Source of the DNA: Campylobacteraceae bacterium
Lineage (GTDB): Bacteria; Campylobacterota; Campylobacteria; Campylobacterales; JALSKU01
Assembly: GCA_015488975.1 (NCBI GenBank)
Contig: WFMT01000280.1
Coordinates: 1-6,561, forward strand
Length of the DNA stretch: 6,561 nt
Direction of reading: 5' to 3'
The translations under genes were made by a program, and so were the position numbers. Below the pieces are notes generated by a model that was given only the letters and a program-made list of their open reading frames with translations, searched no databases and was not told where the DNA came from. Shown here piece by piece: positions 1 through 6,224 of the stretch; the first letter of the stretch is position 1, and every line of letters begins with the position of its first letter.

Positions 1-438
1 CAAGACCCAAAAGAAGTTTTAAACCAGGCACTTTTTGAAAGTTCAAATAATGAGATGGTAATCGTAAGAGATATTGAATTTTATTCGCTTTGTGAACATC
101 ATCTTTTGCCTATCATCGGCAGAGCACATATTGCATATATACCTGATGGCAAGGTTGTCGGACTTTCTAAAATACCAAGATTGGTAGAAGTATATGCAAG
201 GAGACTTCAAATTCAAGAACGCTTAACTGAACAAATAGCAGAAGTTATAAATGATATAATTGAGCCAAAAGGTGTGGGAGTGGTACTTCAAGCGAGACAT
301 ATGTGTATGGAGATGAGAGGTGTGGAAAAGTCAAACAGTTCTACGATTACTTCTGCTTTAAGAGGAATATTCTTAAAAGATAAAACAAGAAAAGAATTTT
401 TTGATATTATAAATACTCCACAAACAAACAGATTTTAA
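1..438 (+). CDS. folE: GTP cyclohydrolase I, C-terminal part (5' end outside window)
   Basis: This is the cytosolic enzyme that converts GTP to 7,8-dihydroneopterin triphosphate, the first step of tetrahydrofolate synthesis (and of other pterin or deazapurine routes where present). The frame is open from base 1, so the gene starts upstream; 145 codons are visible out of a usual 180-220. The core signature is SLCEHHLLP, with the zinc ligands expected at Cys (codon 31 of the window) and the second His (codon 34). The GLSKIPRLVEVYARR helix, the QERLTEQI segment and the RHMCMEMRG motif follow; the Cys at codon 102 is the third zinc ligand. The late STITSALRG stretch is also typical. The ATG at 55 is internal, because conserved coding sequence continues upstream of it. 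fliI starts 29 bases after the stop, so co-transcription is plausible. No odd residues are seen. Confidence 0.97.
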   Translation, partial: QDPKEVLNQALFESSNNEMVIVRDIEFYSLCEHHLLPIIGRAHIAYIPDGKVVGLSKIPRLVEVYARRLQIQERLTEQIAEVINDIIEPKGVGVVLQARHMCMEMRGVEKSNSSTITSALRGIFLKDKTRKEFFDIINTPQTNRF

Positions 439-458
439 ATTCTCCTAATGTAAATAAA

Positions 459-470
459 AGGAAGTCGTTG
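459..470 (+). promoter_or_regulatory. Ribosome binding site and TTG start of fliI
   Basis: AGGA at 459-462, within AAAGGAAG, lies 5 bases before a TTG at 468. No in-frame ATG or GTG lies near this site, and the conserved FliI N-terminal sequence begins right after it. This supports a TTG initiation codon. Confidence 0.75.
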
Positions 471-1787
471 AAAAGAATTGCCAAAAAGTTAAAAAACAAT
501 ACTCTTTCTCCTCTTTTTGGATTGATAACAAAAATAAGTTCAACGATTATAGAAGTACAAGGGTTAAACCCGGGTATAAGTGATATCGTTGAGATAGTAA
601 GAGAATATGACAGCAGTAGTGAACTTGGAATGGTTACAGAAGTAAGAGGAGAAAAATTTTATATTTCGCCTTTTGGTTTTATGGAGGGTTTCAAGGTAGG
701 AGATAAAGTATTTTTAAACAATAGTGGACTTAGCATCCCTGTTTGTGATGATCTTTTGGGTAGAGTAGTCGATCCGTTTATGAGGCCGAAAGATGGTGGC
801 GATGTTTTGAAAAAAACAAAGCTTATGCCTATTATGAAGCCTCCTATTGAAGCTATGAAAAGAGGTATCATTGATACGACTTTTTCAGTTGGTGTTAAAA
901 GTATAGATGGGCTTTTGACTTGTGGAAAAGGTCAAAAAATGGGTATATTTGCTGGAAGTGGTGTTGGGAAGTCAACTCTTATGGGAATGATTGTAAAAGG
1001 AAGCAATGCCCCCATAAAAATAGTAGCACTTATTGGCGAAAGAGGCAGAGAAGTTCCTGAATTTATCCAAAAAAACTTAAATAATGATTTAAGCGATACC
1101 GTGATAGTAGTTGCTACAAGTGATGATTCTCCCCTTATGAGAAAATATGGAGCATTTGCGGCTATGAGTGTGGCAGAGTACTTTAAAGAACAAGGAAGAG
1201 ATGTACTTTTTATCATGGATTCGATTACGAGATTTGCTATGGCTCAAAGAGAGATAGGGCTCGCACTTGGTGAGCCACCTACTTCAAAGGGGTATCCTCC
1301 GTCAGTTTTATCTTTACTGCCCCAATTAATGGAAAGAGCAGGAAAAGAAGATGGCAAAGGCTCAATCACGGCATTTTTTACTGTGCTTGTTGAAGGAGAT
1401 GACCTTAGTGACCCTATAGCTGATCAAAGCAGAAGCATTCTTGATGGGCATATAGTGCTAAGTCGTGAAATGACTGATTTTGGGATTTATCCGCCTATTG
1501 ATATACTCAAAAGCGCATCCAGGGTTATGAACGATATAATAAAAGATAAACATAAATTTGCTGCCATAACATTTAAAAAACTATATTCTATCTTGAAAGA
1601 TAATGAAGTGCTTATACGAATCGGAGCTTATCAAAAAGGAACTGACAAGGAACTTGATTTTGCCATAGATAAAAAAAGAGATATGGAGGAATTTTTAAAG
1701 CAACCTCCTGCTGTTCTTGAAGAGTATGAAAATATAGTGGATAATCTTATAAATATAATAGAAAGAAGAGAAAATGAAAGATTATAA
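468..1787 (+). CDS. fliI: Flagellum-specific ATPase FliI (type III export ATPase)
   Basis: This is the soluble ATPase that forms a hexameric ring at the base of the flagellar type III export gate. It uses ATP to help unfold and deliver rod, hook and filament subunits. The 439 residues match the normal family length. An N-terminal beta-barrel domain (about residues 15-90) is followed by the RecA-like core. The P-loop AGSGVGKST lies at 162-170. The GERGREVPEF motif lies at 190-199; its first Glu (E191) is the expected catalytic carboxylate. The Walker B strand DVLFIMDSITRFA begins at 245 with Asp251, and DLSDPIADQSRSILDGHIVLS lies at about 312-332 in two conserved blocks. GYPPSVLSLLPQLMERAG is characteristic of FliI/EscN-type rather than F1 ATPases. 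It starts with TTG. Its stop codon lies inside a 9-bp duplication flanking an inserted element, so the insertion left the protein intact. The folE-fliI order is what I recall from Campylobacter. Confidence 0.98.
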   Translation: MKRIAKKLKNNTLSPLFGLITKISSTIIEVQGLNPGISDIVEIVREYDSSSELGMVTEVRGEKFYISPFGFMEGFKVGDKVFLNNSGLSIPVCDDLLGRVVDPFMRPKDGGDVLKKTKLMPIMKPPIEAMKRGIIDTTFSVGVKSIDGLLTCGKGQKMGIFAGSGVGKSTLMGMIVKGSNAPIKIVALIGERGREVPEFIQKNLNNDLSDTVIVVATSDDSPLMRKYGAFAAMSVAEYFKEQGRDVLFIMDSITRFAMAQREIGLALGEPPTSKGYPPSVLSLLPQLMERAGKEDGKGSITAFFTVLVEGDDLSDPIADQSRSILDGHIVLSREMTDFGIYPPIDILKSASRVMNDIIKDKHKFAAITFKKLYSILKDNEVLIRIGAYQKGTDKELDFAIDKKRDMEEFLKQPPAVLEEYENIVDNLINIIERRENERL

Positions 1788-1788
1788 T
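1780..1788. repeat. Left 9-bp target duplication of the MITE
   Basis: GATTATAAT, identical to 1903-1911. The last sense codon of fliI and its TAA stop lie inside it, so one copy restored the end of the gene. Confidence 0.75.
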
Positions 1789-1902
1789 TGACCTTACGCA
1801 TTTTTTCTTAAAAAGTCCTACTTTTCGTAAGTTTTAAAGGATTATAAGGACTTTAGTCTCTATCGCTATAACGAGCTTTGCTTATTATAGCGCGTAAGGT
1901 CA
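1789..1902. mobile_element. MITE-like element of 114 bp with target site duplication
   Basis: The segment begins TGACCTTACGC (1789-1799) and ends with its exact reverse complement GCGTAAGGTCA (1892-1902). Outside these 11-bp inverted repeats the 9-mer GATTATAAT occurs on both sides (1780-1788 and 1903-1911), as expected for a target duplication. The inside is almost wholly palindromic. Arms 1812-1819 and 1847-1854 (AAAGTCCT/AGGACTTT) pair perfectly. Arms 1864-1876 and 1880-1892 form a 13-position stem with one mismatch, one G-T wobble and a TTT loop. With the terminal repeats paired, it would fold as a three-way cruciform. No coding frame of note is present. It is too small to be autonomous, and the parent transposase is unknown. 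A structured RNA or a two-way terminator is an alternative, but no T-run follows the stems. Confidence 0.8.
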
Positions 1903-1911
1903 GATTATAAT
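1903..1911. repeat. Right 9-bp target duplication of the MITE
   Basis: GATTATAAT, the second copy of the 9-mer at 1780-1788, directly abutting the right inverted repeat. It also contains a TATAAT that could act as an extra promoter hexamer toward nifS. Confidence 0.75.
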
Positions 1912-1921
1912 TTAAGCGAAA

Positions 1922-1934
1922 TATAATATATAAT
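1922..1934 (+). promoter_or_regulatory. Candidate promoter -10 region of nifS-nifU
   Basis: Two overlapping-register TATAAT hexamers occur at 1922-1927 and 1929-1934 in very AT-rich DNA, 63-75 bases before the nifS start. Campylobacter sigma-70 promoters rely on such a -10 box and AT-periodic upstream DNA, not on a conserved -35. Either box would place the transcript start near 1934-1942, just before the palindrome at 1957-1975. Confidence 0.55.
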
Positions 1935-1956
1935 ATCGTAATATTCAAAAATCAAA

Positions 1957-1975
1957 TAGGATATATTTTATCCTA
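1957..1975. promoter_or_regulatory. Palindromic operator candidate upstream of nifS
   Basis: TAGGATA-N5-TATCCTA is a perfect 7-bp inverted repeat around TATTT. It lies between the TATAAT boxes and the nifS Shine-Dalgarno GAGGA (1983-1987). Its size and position suit a dimeric repressor acting just downstream of the start site, for example an Rrf2-type Fe-S sensor or another metal-responsive regulator. The regulator cannot be named from this window. It could also be a small mRNA hairpin in the 5' leader. Confidence 0.5.
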
Positions 1976-1996
1976 ATTAAATGAGGAATAAATATA

Positions 1997-3187
1997 ATGA
2001 GAGTTTACTTAGACAATAATGCAACAACTATAGTAGATCCTGAAGTTGAAAAGCTGATGAATCCGTTTTTTTGCCAAATGTATGGTAATCCAAATTCATT
2101 ACATCAATTTGGAAGTGAAACACATCCGGCGCTCTCAGTAGCGATGGATAGGCTGTATGATGGTATAAATGCTAAAGATAGTGATGATGTTATAGTAACT
2201 TCATGTGCTACTGAAAGCAATAACTGGGTCTTACAGGGAATTTACTTTGACAAGATAAAAAATGCAGATAAAAATCACATCATAACAAGTTCGGTTGAAC
2301 ATCCCTCTATCATAGCAACTTGTAGATTTTTGGAAACTCTTGGTGTTAGAGTTACTTACCTGCCTGTAAACCATGAGGGTGTAATCAATATCAATGACTT
2401 AAAAGAAGCGATTGACGAAGAGACTGCTCTTGTTTCAATCATGTGGGCAAATAATGAAACTGGAATGATTTTTCCTATAGAAGAGATAGGGCAGGTTTGC
2501 AAAGAAAAGGGTGTACTTTTTCATAGTGATGGAGTTCAGGCCATTGGTAAAATAGCAGTAGATGTTCAAAAAGCAGGTGTTGACTTTATGAGTTTTTCAG
2601 CCCATAAGTTTCACGGACCAAAGGGTGTGGGAGGATTATATATAAAAGACAGTATTGCCTTAACCTCTTTGTTGCACGGAGGTGAGCACATGGGTGGCAG
2701 AAGAAGTGGGACTTTAAATGTTGCGGGTATTGTCGCGATGGGTAAAGCTATGGAGTTAGCTGTCAAATACCAAGAATATGAGTATAAAGAAGTAACCAGA
2801 CTTAGGAATAAGCTTGAAGATGCACTTTTGGAAATACCAGATGTTTTTGTAGTTGGCAATAAAAAAGATAGAGTGCCAAATACTATTTTAGCAAGTATAA
2901 AAGGTGTTGAGGGCGAGGGAATGCTTTGGGACTTAAATCAATACGGTATAGCTGCTAGCACAGGTAGTGCATGTGCTAGTGAAGATTTGGAATCAAATCC
3001 TGTTATGGAAGCTATAGGAGCAGAAGCTGACCTTGCTCATACGGCATTGAGACTTAGTTTAAGCAGGTTTACTACGGAAGAAGAGATAGATTATACGATT
3101 TTACATATCAAACAGGCGATAAAAAGATTGAGAGCTATATCAAGCACTTTTTCATATACGCCAAAAAACCATAAAAGTGGACTTTAG
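1997..3187 (+). CDS. nifS: Cysteine desulfurase NifS
   Basis: This is a PLP-dependent homodimeric cysteine desulfurase. It converts L-cysteine to L-alanine and passes the persulfide sulfur to the NifU scaffold. At 396 residues it matches NifS-type enzymes. The N-terminus VYLDNNATT is typical, and SSVEHPSI contains His102, which stacks on PLP. The NNETG motif lies near residues 150-155. The Schiff-base lysine is K204 in SAHKFHGPKG. The mobile loop SACASED carries the catalytic Cys326. RRSGTLN and the late LRLSLSRFTTEEEID stretch are also conserved. The start ATG has GAGGA 9 bases upstream. nifU follows after only 8 bases and its Shine-Dalgarno overlaps the nifS stop, so the two are translated from one message. 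In Campylobacter and Helicobacter this NIF-type pair is the general housekeeping Fe-S system and is not tied to nitrogen fixation. Confidence 0.98.
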   Translation: MRVYLDNNATTIVDPEVEKLMNPFFCQMYGNPNSLHQFGSETHPALSVAMDRLYDGINAKDSDDVIVTSCATESNNWVLQGIYFDKIKNADKNHIITSSVEHPSIIATCRFLETLGVRVTYLPVNHEGVININDLKEAIDEETALVSIMWANNETGMIFPIEEIGQVCKEKGVLFHSDGVQAIGKIAVDVQKAGVDFMSFSAHKFHGPKGVGGLYIKDSIALTSLLHGGEHMGGRRSGTLNVAGIVAMGKAMELAVKYQEYEYKEVTRLRNKLEDALLEIPDVFVVGNKKDRVPNTILASIKGVEGEGMLWDLNQYGIAASTGSACASEDLESNPVMEAIGAEADLAHTALRLSLSRFTTEEEIDYTILHIKQAIKRLRAISSTFSYTPKNHKSGL

Positions 3188-3195
3188 GAGAAAAA

Positions 3196-4170
3196 ATGGC
3201 AAAAAATGATTTAATAAGCGGAAATATTTGGGATGAGTATTCTCAAACTGTACAAGATAGAATGAATAATCCAAAAAATATGGGTGAGATAACTGAAGAA
3301 GATGCCCAAAAGCTTGGAGGCAAACTGATAGTAGCAGACTTTGGGGCTGAGAGTTGTGGCGACGCTGTAAGACTTTACTGGGTAGTAGATGAAAAAACAG
3401 ATAAGATAATAGAAGCTAAATTTAAAAGTTTTGGATGTGGAACAGCCATAGCAAGCAGTGATACAATGGTAGATCTTTGTAAAGGCAAGAGTGTAGGCGA
3501 AGCTGTTAAGATAACCAATATAGATGTAGAGCATGCCATGCGTGATACCCCCGAACATGCCGCAGTGCCTCCTCAAAAAATGCACTGTTCTGTTATGGCT
3601 TATGATGTTATAAAAAGAGCTGCAGCCCAATATAAGGGTGTAGATGAAGCAAGTTTTGAAGATGAGATTATCGTGTGTGAATGTGCTAGAGTGAGCCTTG
3701 GAACTATAAGAGATGTTATAAAAATAAATGATTTAAAAACAGTAGAACAGATAACAGACTATACAAAAGCCGGAGCATTTTGTAAATCCTGTATAAAACC
3801 GGGCGGACATGAAGAAAGAGAATATTATCTTGTTGATATATTGGCCGAAACCAGAGCTGAAATGGAAAAAGAGATATTAGAAGAAAGTGAAAAAACAGGT
3901 AAAGAAATACCATTTAAAGAGATGACAGTTGTTCAAATATTAAAAGCTGTTGAGAGTATCATAGATGAAAATATAAGACCTATGCTTGTAATGGATGGCG
4001 GAAATCTTGAAATACTTGATATAAAAGAAAATGAAAATTATACAGATATTTACATCAGGTATTTAGGAGCATGCAACGGTTGTGCAAGCAGTGCAACAGG
4101 TACGCTCTATGCTATAGAAGCCATATTGAAAGAAAAACTTGATGAGAGTATAAGGATTTTGCCTATATAA
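3196..4170 (+). CDS. nifU: Fe-S cluster scaffold NifU (three-domain)
   Basis: This scaffold protein assembles Fe-S clusters with sulfur from NifS and hands them to apoproteins. The 324 residues show the full NifU layout. An IscU-like domain (about 10-150) carries the cluster cysteines C54 (ESCGDA), C81 (GFGCGTA-like context) and C131 (HCSV). A central BFD-type [2Fe-2S] domain has C161 and C163 (VCECAR) and C196 and C199 (FCKSC). A charged linker follows, and the C-terminal Nfu domain (about 240-324) has C293 and C296 in CNGCASS. All nine expected cysteines are present. TAGGAG (3185-3190), which overlaps the nifS stop, is its ribosome binding site. One base after its stop begins the TAA duplication that flanks the downstream mobile cassette, so the gene was narrowly spared. 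No clear rho-independent terminator follows. Confidence 0.98.
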   Translation: MAKNDLISGNIWDEYSQTVQDRMNNPKNMGEITEEDAQKLGGKLIVADFGAESCGDAVRLYWVVDEKTDKIIEAKFKSFGCGTAIASSDTMVDLCKGKSVGEAVKITNIDVEHAMRDTPEHAAVPPQKMHCSVMAYDVIKRAAAQYKGVDEASFEDEIIVCECARVSLGTIRDVIKINDLKTVEQITDYTKAGAFCKSCIKPGGHEEREYYLVDILAETRAEMEKEILEESEKTGKEIPFKEMTVVQILKAVESIIDENIRPMLVMDGGNLEILDIKENENYTDIYIRYLGACNGCASSATGTLYAIEAILKEKLDESIRILPI

Positions 4171-4174
4171 ATAA

Positions 4175-4201
4175 TGAGACCACTGCACAATACAGACACC
4201 C
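4175..4201 (+). repeat. Left terminal inverted repeat of the cassette
   Basis: It reads TGAGACC-A-CTGCACA-A-TA and onward to CCC. It matches the reverse complement of 6214-6240 at 22 of 27 positions. All five differences (at 4182, 4190, 4193, 4195 and 4198) are transitions. Confidence 0.8.
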
Positions 4202-4205
4202 ATAA

Positions 4206-4304
4206 AAGTATAGTTTTGGGTGAGATTTGTGATATAAATTTTGAAGGACTAATTAAAGTTAATTCAAAAAATTTATCTTGCAAAGATTGCCCAAAACTAG
4301 ACTT
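4206..4304 (+). other. Long imperfect hairpin inside the left end of the cassette
   Basis: TAGTTTTGGG (4211-4220) and CCCAAAACTA (4290-4299) are perfect 10-bp arms. Four more pairs (4206-4209 with 4301-4304) follow after one mismatch. Within the loop, 4235-4245 pairs with 4263-4275 around two unpaired bases, and AATTAA-AG-TTAATT (4251-4264) adds a small tip. TTGGG at 4309-4313 can pair with CCCAA at 4290-4294 and so competes with the long stem. It may be a structured leader for the methylase genes, a subterminal transposon structure or a barrier to read-through from nifU. The rest of 4327-4396 shows no clear feature. Confidence 0.5.
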
Positions 4305-4396
4305 CTCCTTGGGTATCAATAAGTAGAGTTGGATGTATGGCTACCATTACAATCCATTTTATCAAACTTATGGAATTATTTAGATAACATATCAGT

Positions 4397-4813
4397 ATGA
4401 AACATAATGATTTAGACTTAAAAAATTGGAAAAAGATAGATATAAATACAGATTCTCTTTGGATGATAAATGAAAGAGATAAAAGTGGTAAGCATAAAAA
4501 TATTTATCATGGTAATTTCATGCCCCAAATTCCAAACCAATTAATCAGAAGATATACAAAAGAAAACGAACTAATATTAGAGCCATTTATGGGAAGTGGC
4601 ACAACACTTTTTGAATGTGAAAAATTAAACCGTAAGTATATAGGATTTGATATAAATCCAGAAATGTTAGAGTATGTAAATAAAAGCATGAATGATGGAA
4701 ATTATACAAAAAATTTTTATATTAACCATTGTAATTCGTTAGATGAATTACAAGTAAATCAAAATATAGAAAAGGCAGAAAAAAATTTAATTCTAAAAAT
4801 ATACAATTTATAA
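4397..4813 (+). CDS. Truncated N4/N6 DNA methyltransferase-like protein
   Basis: The 138 residues hold the AdoMet-binding half of an amino-type DNA methyltransferase. The HGNFMPQIPNQLIRRY stretch (38-53) is of the motif X type. ILEPFMGSGTT (60-70) is motif I. IGFDINPEM (82-90) is motif II, whose acidic D85 is expected to contact the AdoMet ribose. Families with this N-terminus normally continue with a catalytic (D/N/S)PPY or related motif IV and a target recognition region, about 250-300 residues in all. Here the frame stops at TAA (4811-4813) after a Lys/Asn-rich tail, and no PPY-type motif appears in any frame before the D12 gene. It is therefore probably inactive alone: a decayed gene, or one half of a split enzyme. 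An in-frame stop (4385-4387) fixes the start at or after 4397; the ribosome binding site is weak. The base composition is very AT-rich, like the next two genes. Confidence 0.72.
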   Translation: MKHNDLDLKNWKKIDINTDSLWMINERDKSGKHKNIYHGNFMPQIPNQLIRRYTKENELILEPFMGSGTTLFECEKLNRKYIGFDINPEMLEYVNKSMNDGNYTKNFYINHCNSLDELQVNQNIEKAEKNLILKIYNL

Positions 4814-4831
4814 TTCAAGGTAAAAGAATTA

Positions 4832-5014
4832 ATGGCGAAAAAGAAGATCAATAATCAAACAGAATTAGCAAAAATGTTAGGTATTTCTAAAAATCAGTTA
4901 TCAAATATTTTATCTAATAAGTTTAATCCTATCAAAAGCAATGTTATTGAGTTATCAGAATTTTTAGAGGTAAGTCCATTAGAGATTATTGAGAATAAAA
5001 AGGCTGAAAAATGA
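4832..5014 (+). CDS. Small XRE/Cro-type HTH regulator
   Basis: This 60-residue basic protein is essentially a single helix-turn-helix domain. QTELAKMLGISKNQLSNIL (about 9-27) forms the two HTH helices, and a third helix and SPLEII follow, as in Cro/C1-type DNA-binding folds. Its size and position just before a DNA methyltransferase gene suit a controller-like regulator of a restriction-modification operon, but that role is inferred. Its stop overlaps the next start by four bases (ATGA, 5011-5014), so translation is coupled. It lies in the same frame as the truncated methyltransferase, with only the TAA at 4811-4813 and six codons between, so a former fusion or a deletion joint is possible. 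AAGG at 4817-4820 is a rather distant ribosome binding site. A mistaken start upstream within those six codons is possible. Confidence 0.75.
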   Translation: MAKKKINNQTELAKMLGISKNQLSNILSNKFNPIKSNVIELSEFLEVSPLEIIENKKAEK

Positions 5015-6012
5015 ATTATATAGGCTCAAAGTTTAAATTATCTTCTTGGATAGAAGAAGAAGTTAAAAAAGTAGTTGGTAATGATTTGTCTCAAAAAGTA
5101 TTTTGTGATATATTTGCTGGAACTGGGATAGTTGGACGAACTTTTAAAAAGGAAGTTAAGCAAGTAATTGCAAATGATTTAGAACATTACAGTTATATTC
5201 TTAATAAAAATTACATAGAAAATCATGAAGAAATAAGAGATAAAGAAAATTATATTGAAGAACTTAATAATCTACCATTGATAGATAATGGTTTTATATA
5301 TCAAAACTACTGCATGGGTAGCGGAAGCGATAGGCAATATTTTAGTGATGAAAATGGCAAAAAGATAGATACCATAAGAACTCAAATCAAGCAATGGTAT
5401 GAGAATGATAAAATAGATGATAATTTATATTATTTTTTATTAACATCATTAATTGAAAGTGCTGATAAAGTGGCAAATACTGCTAGCGTTTATGGAGCAT
5501 TTTTGAAGCATATTAAAAAATCTGCTTCAAAAGAACTAATATTAGAACCTGCTAATTTTATAGAAAATGACAATTCCCATCAAGTTTTTAATATGGATAG
5601 CAACCAACTAATTAAAAATATAAGTGGAGATATTTTATATCTTGACCCCCCGTATAACCAAAGACAATATAGCTCTAATTATCATTTGCTGAATACTATT
5701 ACAAAATATGAACCATTTGAACCGAAAGGTAAAACAGGATTGCCACAATATAATCGTTCAAATTATTGTAAAAAAGCTGAAGTTAAAAATAGTTTTGAAG
5801 AACTTATTAAAAATGCAGATTTTAAATATATATTTTTAAGTTATAATAATGAAGGCTTAATGAGTAAAGATGATGTGAAAAAGATTATGAATAAATATGG
5901 AAATTATAGTTTAAAAACAAAAGAATATCAAAGATTTAAAGCAGATAAAACAGAAAATAGAAGCCATAAAGCTAATAATACTTATGAGTATTTACACATT
6001 CTTGAAAAATAA
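5011..6012 (+). CDS. D12-class adenine-specific DNA methyltransferase (Dam/FokI-methylase type)
   Basis: This enzyme is predicted to transfer a methyl group from AdoMet to the N6 of adenine in a specific DNA site. The 333 residues are full length for the family and show the class-alpha order. Motif X NYIGSKFKL (2-10) is followed by motif I CDIFAGTGIVG (32-42), motif II with ANDLE (54-58) and catalytic motif IV LDPPY (211-215) within a conserved NQRQYSSNYHLLNT context. KTGLPQYNRSNY and a C-terminal FLSYNNEG follow. The long stretch between motifs II and IV is the likely target recognition region. The NQRQYSSNYHLLNT context recalls methylases of asymmetric-site systems, which often need two methyltransferases. 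AAGG at 5000-5003 lies 7 bases before the ATG, and the start overlaps the HTH stop. No restriction endonuclease gene accompanies it here, so it appears to be an orphan. The target sequence cannot be read from the gene. Confidence 0.93.
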   Translation: MNYIGSKFKLSSWIEEEVKKVVGNDLSQKVFCDIFAGTGIVGRTFKKEVKQVIANDLEHYSYILNKNYIENHEEIRDKENYIEELNNLPLIDNGFIYQNYCMGSGSDRQYFSDENGKKIDTIRTQIKQWYENDKIDDNLYYFLLTSLIESADKVANTASVYGAFLKHIKKSASKELILEPANFIENDNSHQVFNMDSNQLIKNISGDILYLDPPYNQRQYSSNYHLLNTITKYEPFEPKGKTGLPQYNRSNYCKKAEVKNSFEELIKNADFKYIFLSYNNEGLMSKDDVKKIMNKYGNYSLKTKEYQRFKADKTENRSHKANNTYEYLHILEK

Positions 6013-6145
6013 AACATCCAACAAAACCTTGGAGAGAACAAGTGAATACTGCGGAAATACGAGCTTTTATGTATCGCATAAAGATATATAAAATTTAAAT
6101 AATAAAGCCGTTCATCCATTTGTCTTTCAAGCCGATCGCTTATAT

Positions 6146-6224
6146 ACTTCATTAAACTTCATTTACTTAACTAGTTAAGCCTGCAAAAGTTTGCCTCGCC
6201 TATAAACTACCTGGGGCGTTTATA
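6146..6224. repeat. Palindromic and repeated DNA inside the right cassette end
   Basis: Four structures lie in a row. ACTTCATT is tandemly repeated at 10-bp spacing (6146-6153 and 6156-6163). CTTAACTAGTTAAG (6166-6179) is a perfect 14-bp palindrome. GCAAA-AG-TTTGC (6183-6194) is a short hairpin. TATAAAC (6201-6207) pairs with GTTTATA (6218-6224), running into the terminal repeat. These may be transposase-binding or structural end sequences. The remaining 6013-6145 shows no supported gene. Confidence 0.5.

Noticed and set aside
1812..1892. Rho-independent terminator of fliI
   Set aside because: Neither internal stem is GC-rich and followed by a T-run; the inverted ends and target duplication fit a mobile element better.
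3211..3630. Long minus-strand frame opposite nifU
   Set aside because: It is fully antisense to a clearly conserved gene and its translation has no recognisable domain.
4174..4326. Plus-strand frame of 50 codons with a CKDC motif at the left cassette end
   Set aside because: Its ATG is formed at the insertion joint (A from the flanking TAA, TG from the repeat), it has no ribosome binding site of its own, and it runs through the long hairpin. A chance frame is more likely than a gene.
4171..4396. Remnant of an IS transposase N-terminus
   Set aside because: Translation of the plus-strand frame starting at the left end gave no DDE-type or HTH segment, so the cassette is described as lacking a transposase.
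5982..6152. Minus-strand frame of 56 codons overlapping the end of the D12 methylase gene
   Set aside because: It resembles no transposase or other family I know, and it overlaps the conserved methylase C-terminus. Treated as a shadow frame.
6160..6182. attC-like site (YAAC and GTTR near a palindrome)
   Set aside because: CTTAACTAGTTAAG is a simple palindrome without the spaced double-arm structure of an integron attC site, and no integrase is present.
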